Shown here piece after piece: positions 5,022 through 5,807 of a DNA stretch of 5,807 nucleotides. This DNA comes from Campylobacterota bacterium. Lineage in GTDB: Bacteria; Campylobacterota; Campylobacteria; Campylobacterales; Sulfurospirillaceae. A model generated the notes under the pieces. That model ran no database searches and had not been told where the DNA came from. It worked only from the letters and a program-made list of their open reading frames with translations. The stretch spans positions 1 through 5,807 of the forward strand of contig RZYK01000134.1 of assembly GCA_009930355.1 (NCBI GenBank), in the 5' to 3' direction. The position numbers were made by a program, and so were the translations under genes. Position 1 is the first letter of the stretch; each line of letters begins with the position of its first letter.

Positions 5022-5534
5022 CTATTGAATGATATTGATAATGTTTTTCTCAAAAGGATCAATAATAATTGAGAATAAATTCATTAAACTATGTAATATA
5101 GCGACTGTCCAATAAGGCCTATTCTCAATTCTGATGATATATGTAAACATCAACAACGCACCGATAAAGAAGTTATAAACAATATATGATAAACTATAAA
5201 AATGGATCAAGCCGAATACTGCTGCACTTAATAAGACAATAAAAAACTTATTTTGATTTAACCAGCCAATTATTGATAATAATTTATATACCCACTTTTG
5301 AAAAATCAGTGTTTCAATTAGAGGTGCCAGAATAACCACTTCTAATACTTGCCTACCCAATCCGGCGCTCATTATTGTTTCATTTGGTGTAGGAGAAAAT
5401 AAGATGTCAAATTTTTCCAGAAAGTAATAATAAACAGGACTCCATATGACATAAAACACTAAGAATGATATAAATAGATATAACACAAAAACAAAAGAAT
5501 TGCTTTTCCTTAGTAATGTGAGTATTTTATTCAT
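5022..5534 (-). CDS. CPBP-family intramembrane protease homologue (CAAX protease / bacteriocin-processing)
   Basis: This is a short CPBP (PF02517-type) membrane protein of 170 residues with about four to five hydrophobic segments: 12-32, 65-80, 97-113, 115-134 and 143-160. Motif 2 is FGLIH (107-111, H111) and motif 3 is HSLMN (148-152, H148 and N152), the expected metal-binding positions. Motif 1, classically EExxxR, reads APLIETLIFQ (70-79): the first Glu (E74) is kept, the second is Thr and the Arg is Gln. This ET...Q form also occurs in other Bacteroidota members as I recall, so activity cannot be excluded. Members cleave prenylated or peptide substrates in the membrane or protect against bacteriocins. 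No leader-peptide or bacteriocin gene is visible, so the substrate is unknown. The start ATG 5534 lies 20 nt after the stop of the small membrane ORF, suggesting an operon. The gene is A/T-rich. Confidence 0.8.
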   Translation of the reverse strand: MNKILTLLRKSNSFVFVLYLFISFLVFYVIWSPVYYYFLEKFDILFSPTPNETIMSAGLGRQVLEVVILAPLIETLIFQKWVYKLLSIIGWLNQNKFFIVLLSAAVFGLIHFYSLSYIVYNFFIGALLMFTYIIRIENRPYWTVAILHSLMNLFSIIIDPFEKNIINIIQ

Positions 5535-5554
5535 ATGGCGTTATTCAATTTATT

Positions 5555-5692
5555 TTATCTCTTTGTCCATAAATAAATTAGGAATGAGACAAAAGCTCCG
5601 GACAATGTGGCAATTATTTTATACATAACATAATTATCCGCCCAATTTCCTCGGAACAGTAAAATACTTATCAGTACTCCCAAAGCATTCAT
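5555..5692 (-). CDS. Small hydrophobic membrane protein ORF upstream of the CPBP gene
   Basis: From ATG 5692 the frame gives 45 residues, beginning MNALGVLISILLF and ending LIYLWTKR. Two hydrophobic segments (about 2-13 and 25-41) are joined by a polar loop containing RGNWADN. The ending is typical of a membrane protein with a cytoplasmic basic tail. The frame stays open upstream to a TAA at 5792-5794, and a GTG at 5725 would lengthen the first hydrophobic segment to a full membrane span (56 residues), so the start is uncertain. A 7-codon ORF (MKILAFR) in another frame ends in TAATG overlapping ATG 5692, which could couple translation. The stop is 20 nt before the CPBP start on the same strand. 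I do not recognise the family. It could also be the remnant of a longer protein. Confidence 0.5.
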   Translation of the reverse strand: MNALGVLISILLFRGNWADNYVMYKIIATLSGAFVSFLIYLWTKR

Positions 5693-5772
5693 TATCGAAA
5701 CGCTAAAATTTTCATACAAAAACACTTTTAAATTATTAATACTAAAATTAATTTGTAACTTATTGCGCGCAT

Positions 5773-5804
5773 TTAAATTACAGGGATAAAATTAGTGGGG
5801 CAAA
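5773..5804 (-). promoter_or_regulatory. Candidate Bacteroidota promoter for the small ORF and CPBP gene
   Basis: On the minus strand, TTTG (5804-5801) is followed after exactly 20 nt by TAATTTAA (5780-5773). This resembles the -33 TTTG / -7 TAnnTTTG pair with correct spacing, with two mismatches at the end of the -7 box. Transcription would begin near 5766, ahead of all plausible starts of the small ORF. This fits that ORF being complete and leading the transcript. Confidence 0.35.
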
Positions 5805-5807
5805 GTG

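Noticed and set aside
5022..5725. Bacteriocin production or immunity cluster
   Set aside because: A CPBP homologue and a small hydrophobic ORF alone are not enough: there is no double-glycine leader, ABC transporter or regulator in the window.

Overview
The window looks like chromosomal DNA from a member of the Bacteroidota, most likely Bacteroidales. The signs are gene starts without clear Shine-Dalgarno sites but with A/T-rich leaders, several sites fitting the Bacteroidota -7 element TAnnTTTG, and families common in that phylum: a DUF3788-like protein, a secreted SGNH hydrolase with a GxDLY-type N-terminal domain, and a CPBP membrane protease with an 'ET' first motif. Genus and species cannot be told from this sequence. 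No rRNA, tRNA, CRISPR array or intact insertion sequence was found.

Layout from left to right. A possible tail of an upstream gene (2-43, +) is followed by a shortened DUF3788-like gene (61-324, +). This converges, with a 2-nt gap, on a winged-helix AlkZ-like DNA glycosylase family gene (327-1388, -). Next come an A/T-rich AAA ATPase with a DUF234/PD-(D/E)XK-like C-terminus (1446-2756, -), a GNAT acetyltransferase (3032-3484, +), a secreted SGNH/GDSL hydrolase (3619-4725, -), a CPBP intramembrane protease homologue (5022-5534, -), and a small membrane-protein ORF just upstream of it (5555-5692, -). The last two are probably co-transcribed from a promoter-like site at the right edge. The genes do not form an obvious single pathway. 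The window reads as a patchwork of accessory and housekeeping genes, with visible swings in base composition: G/C-richer at 60-1390 and A/T-rich at 1400-2950 and 5000-5807.

The least ordinary signal is non-coding. An imperfect direct repeat of about 75 bp lies just upstream of two unrelated minus-strand genes, the ATPase (about 2775-2848) and the SGNH hydrolase (about 4735-4808), in the same orientation relative to both. It contains a 17-bp identical core. Read on the minus strand, it also holds two short ORFs whose C-termini (YETSMI...AKA) and stop codons align. It could be a shared promoter/leader, an interspersed genomic repeat, or the eroded end of a duplicated gene. No complete new system could be demonstrated.
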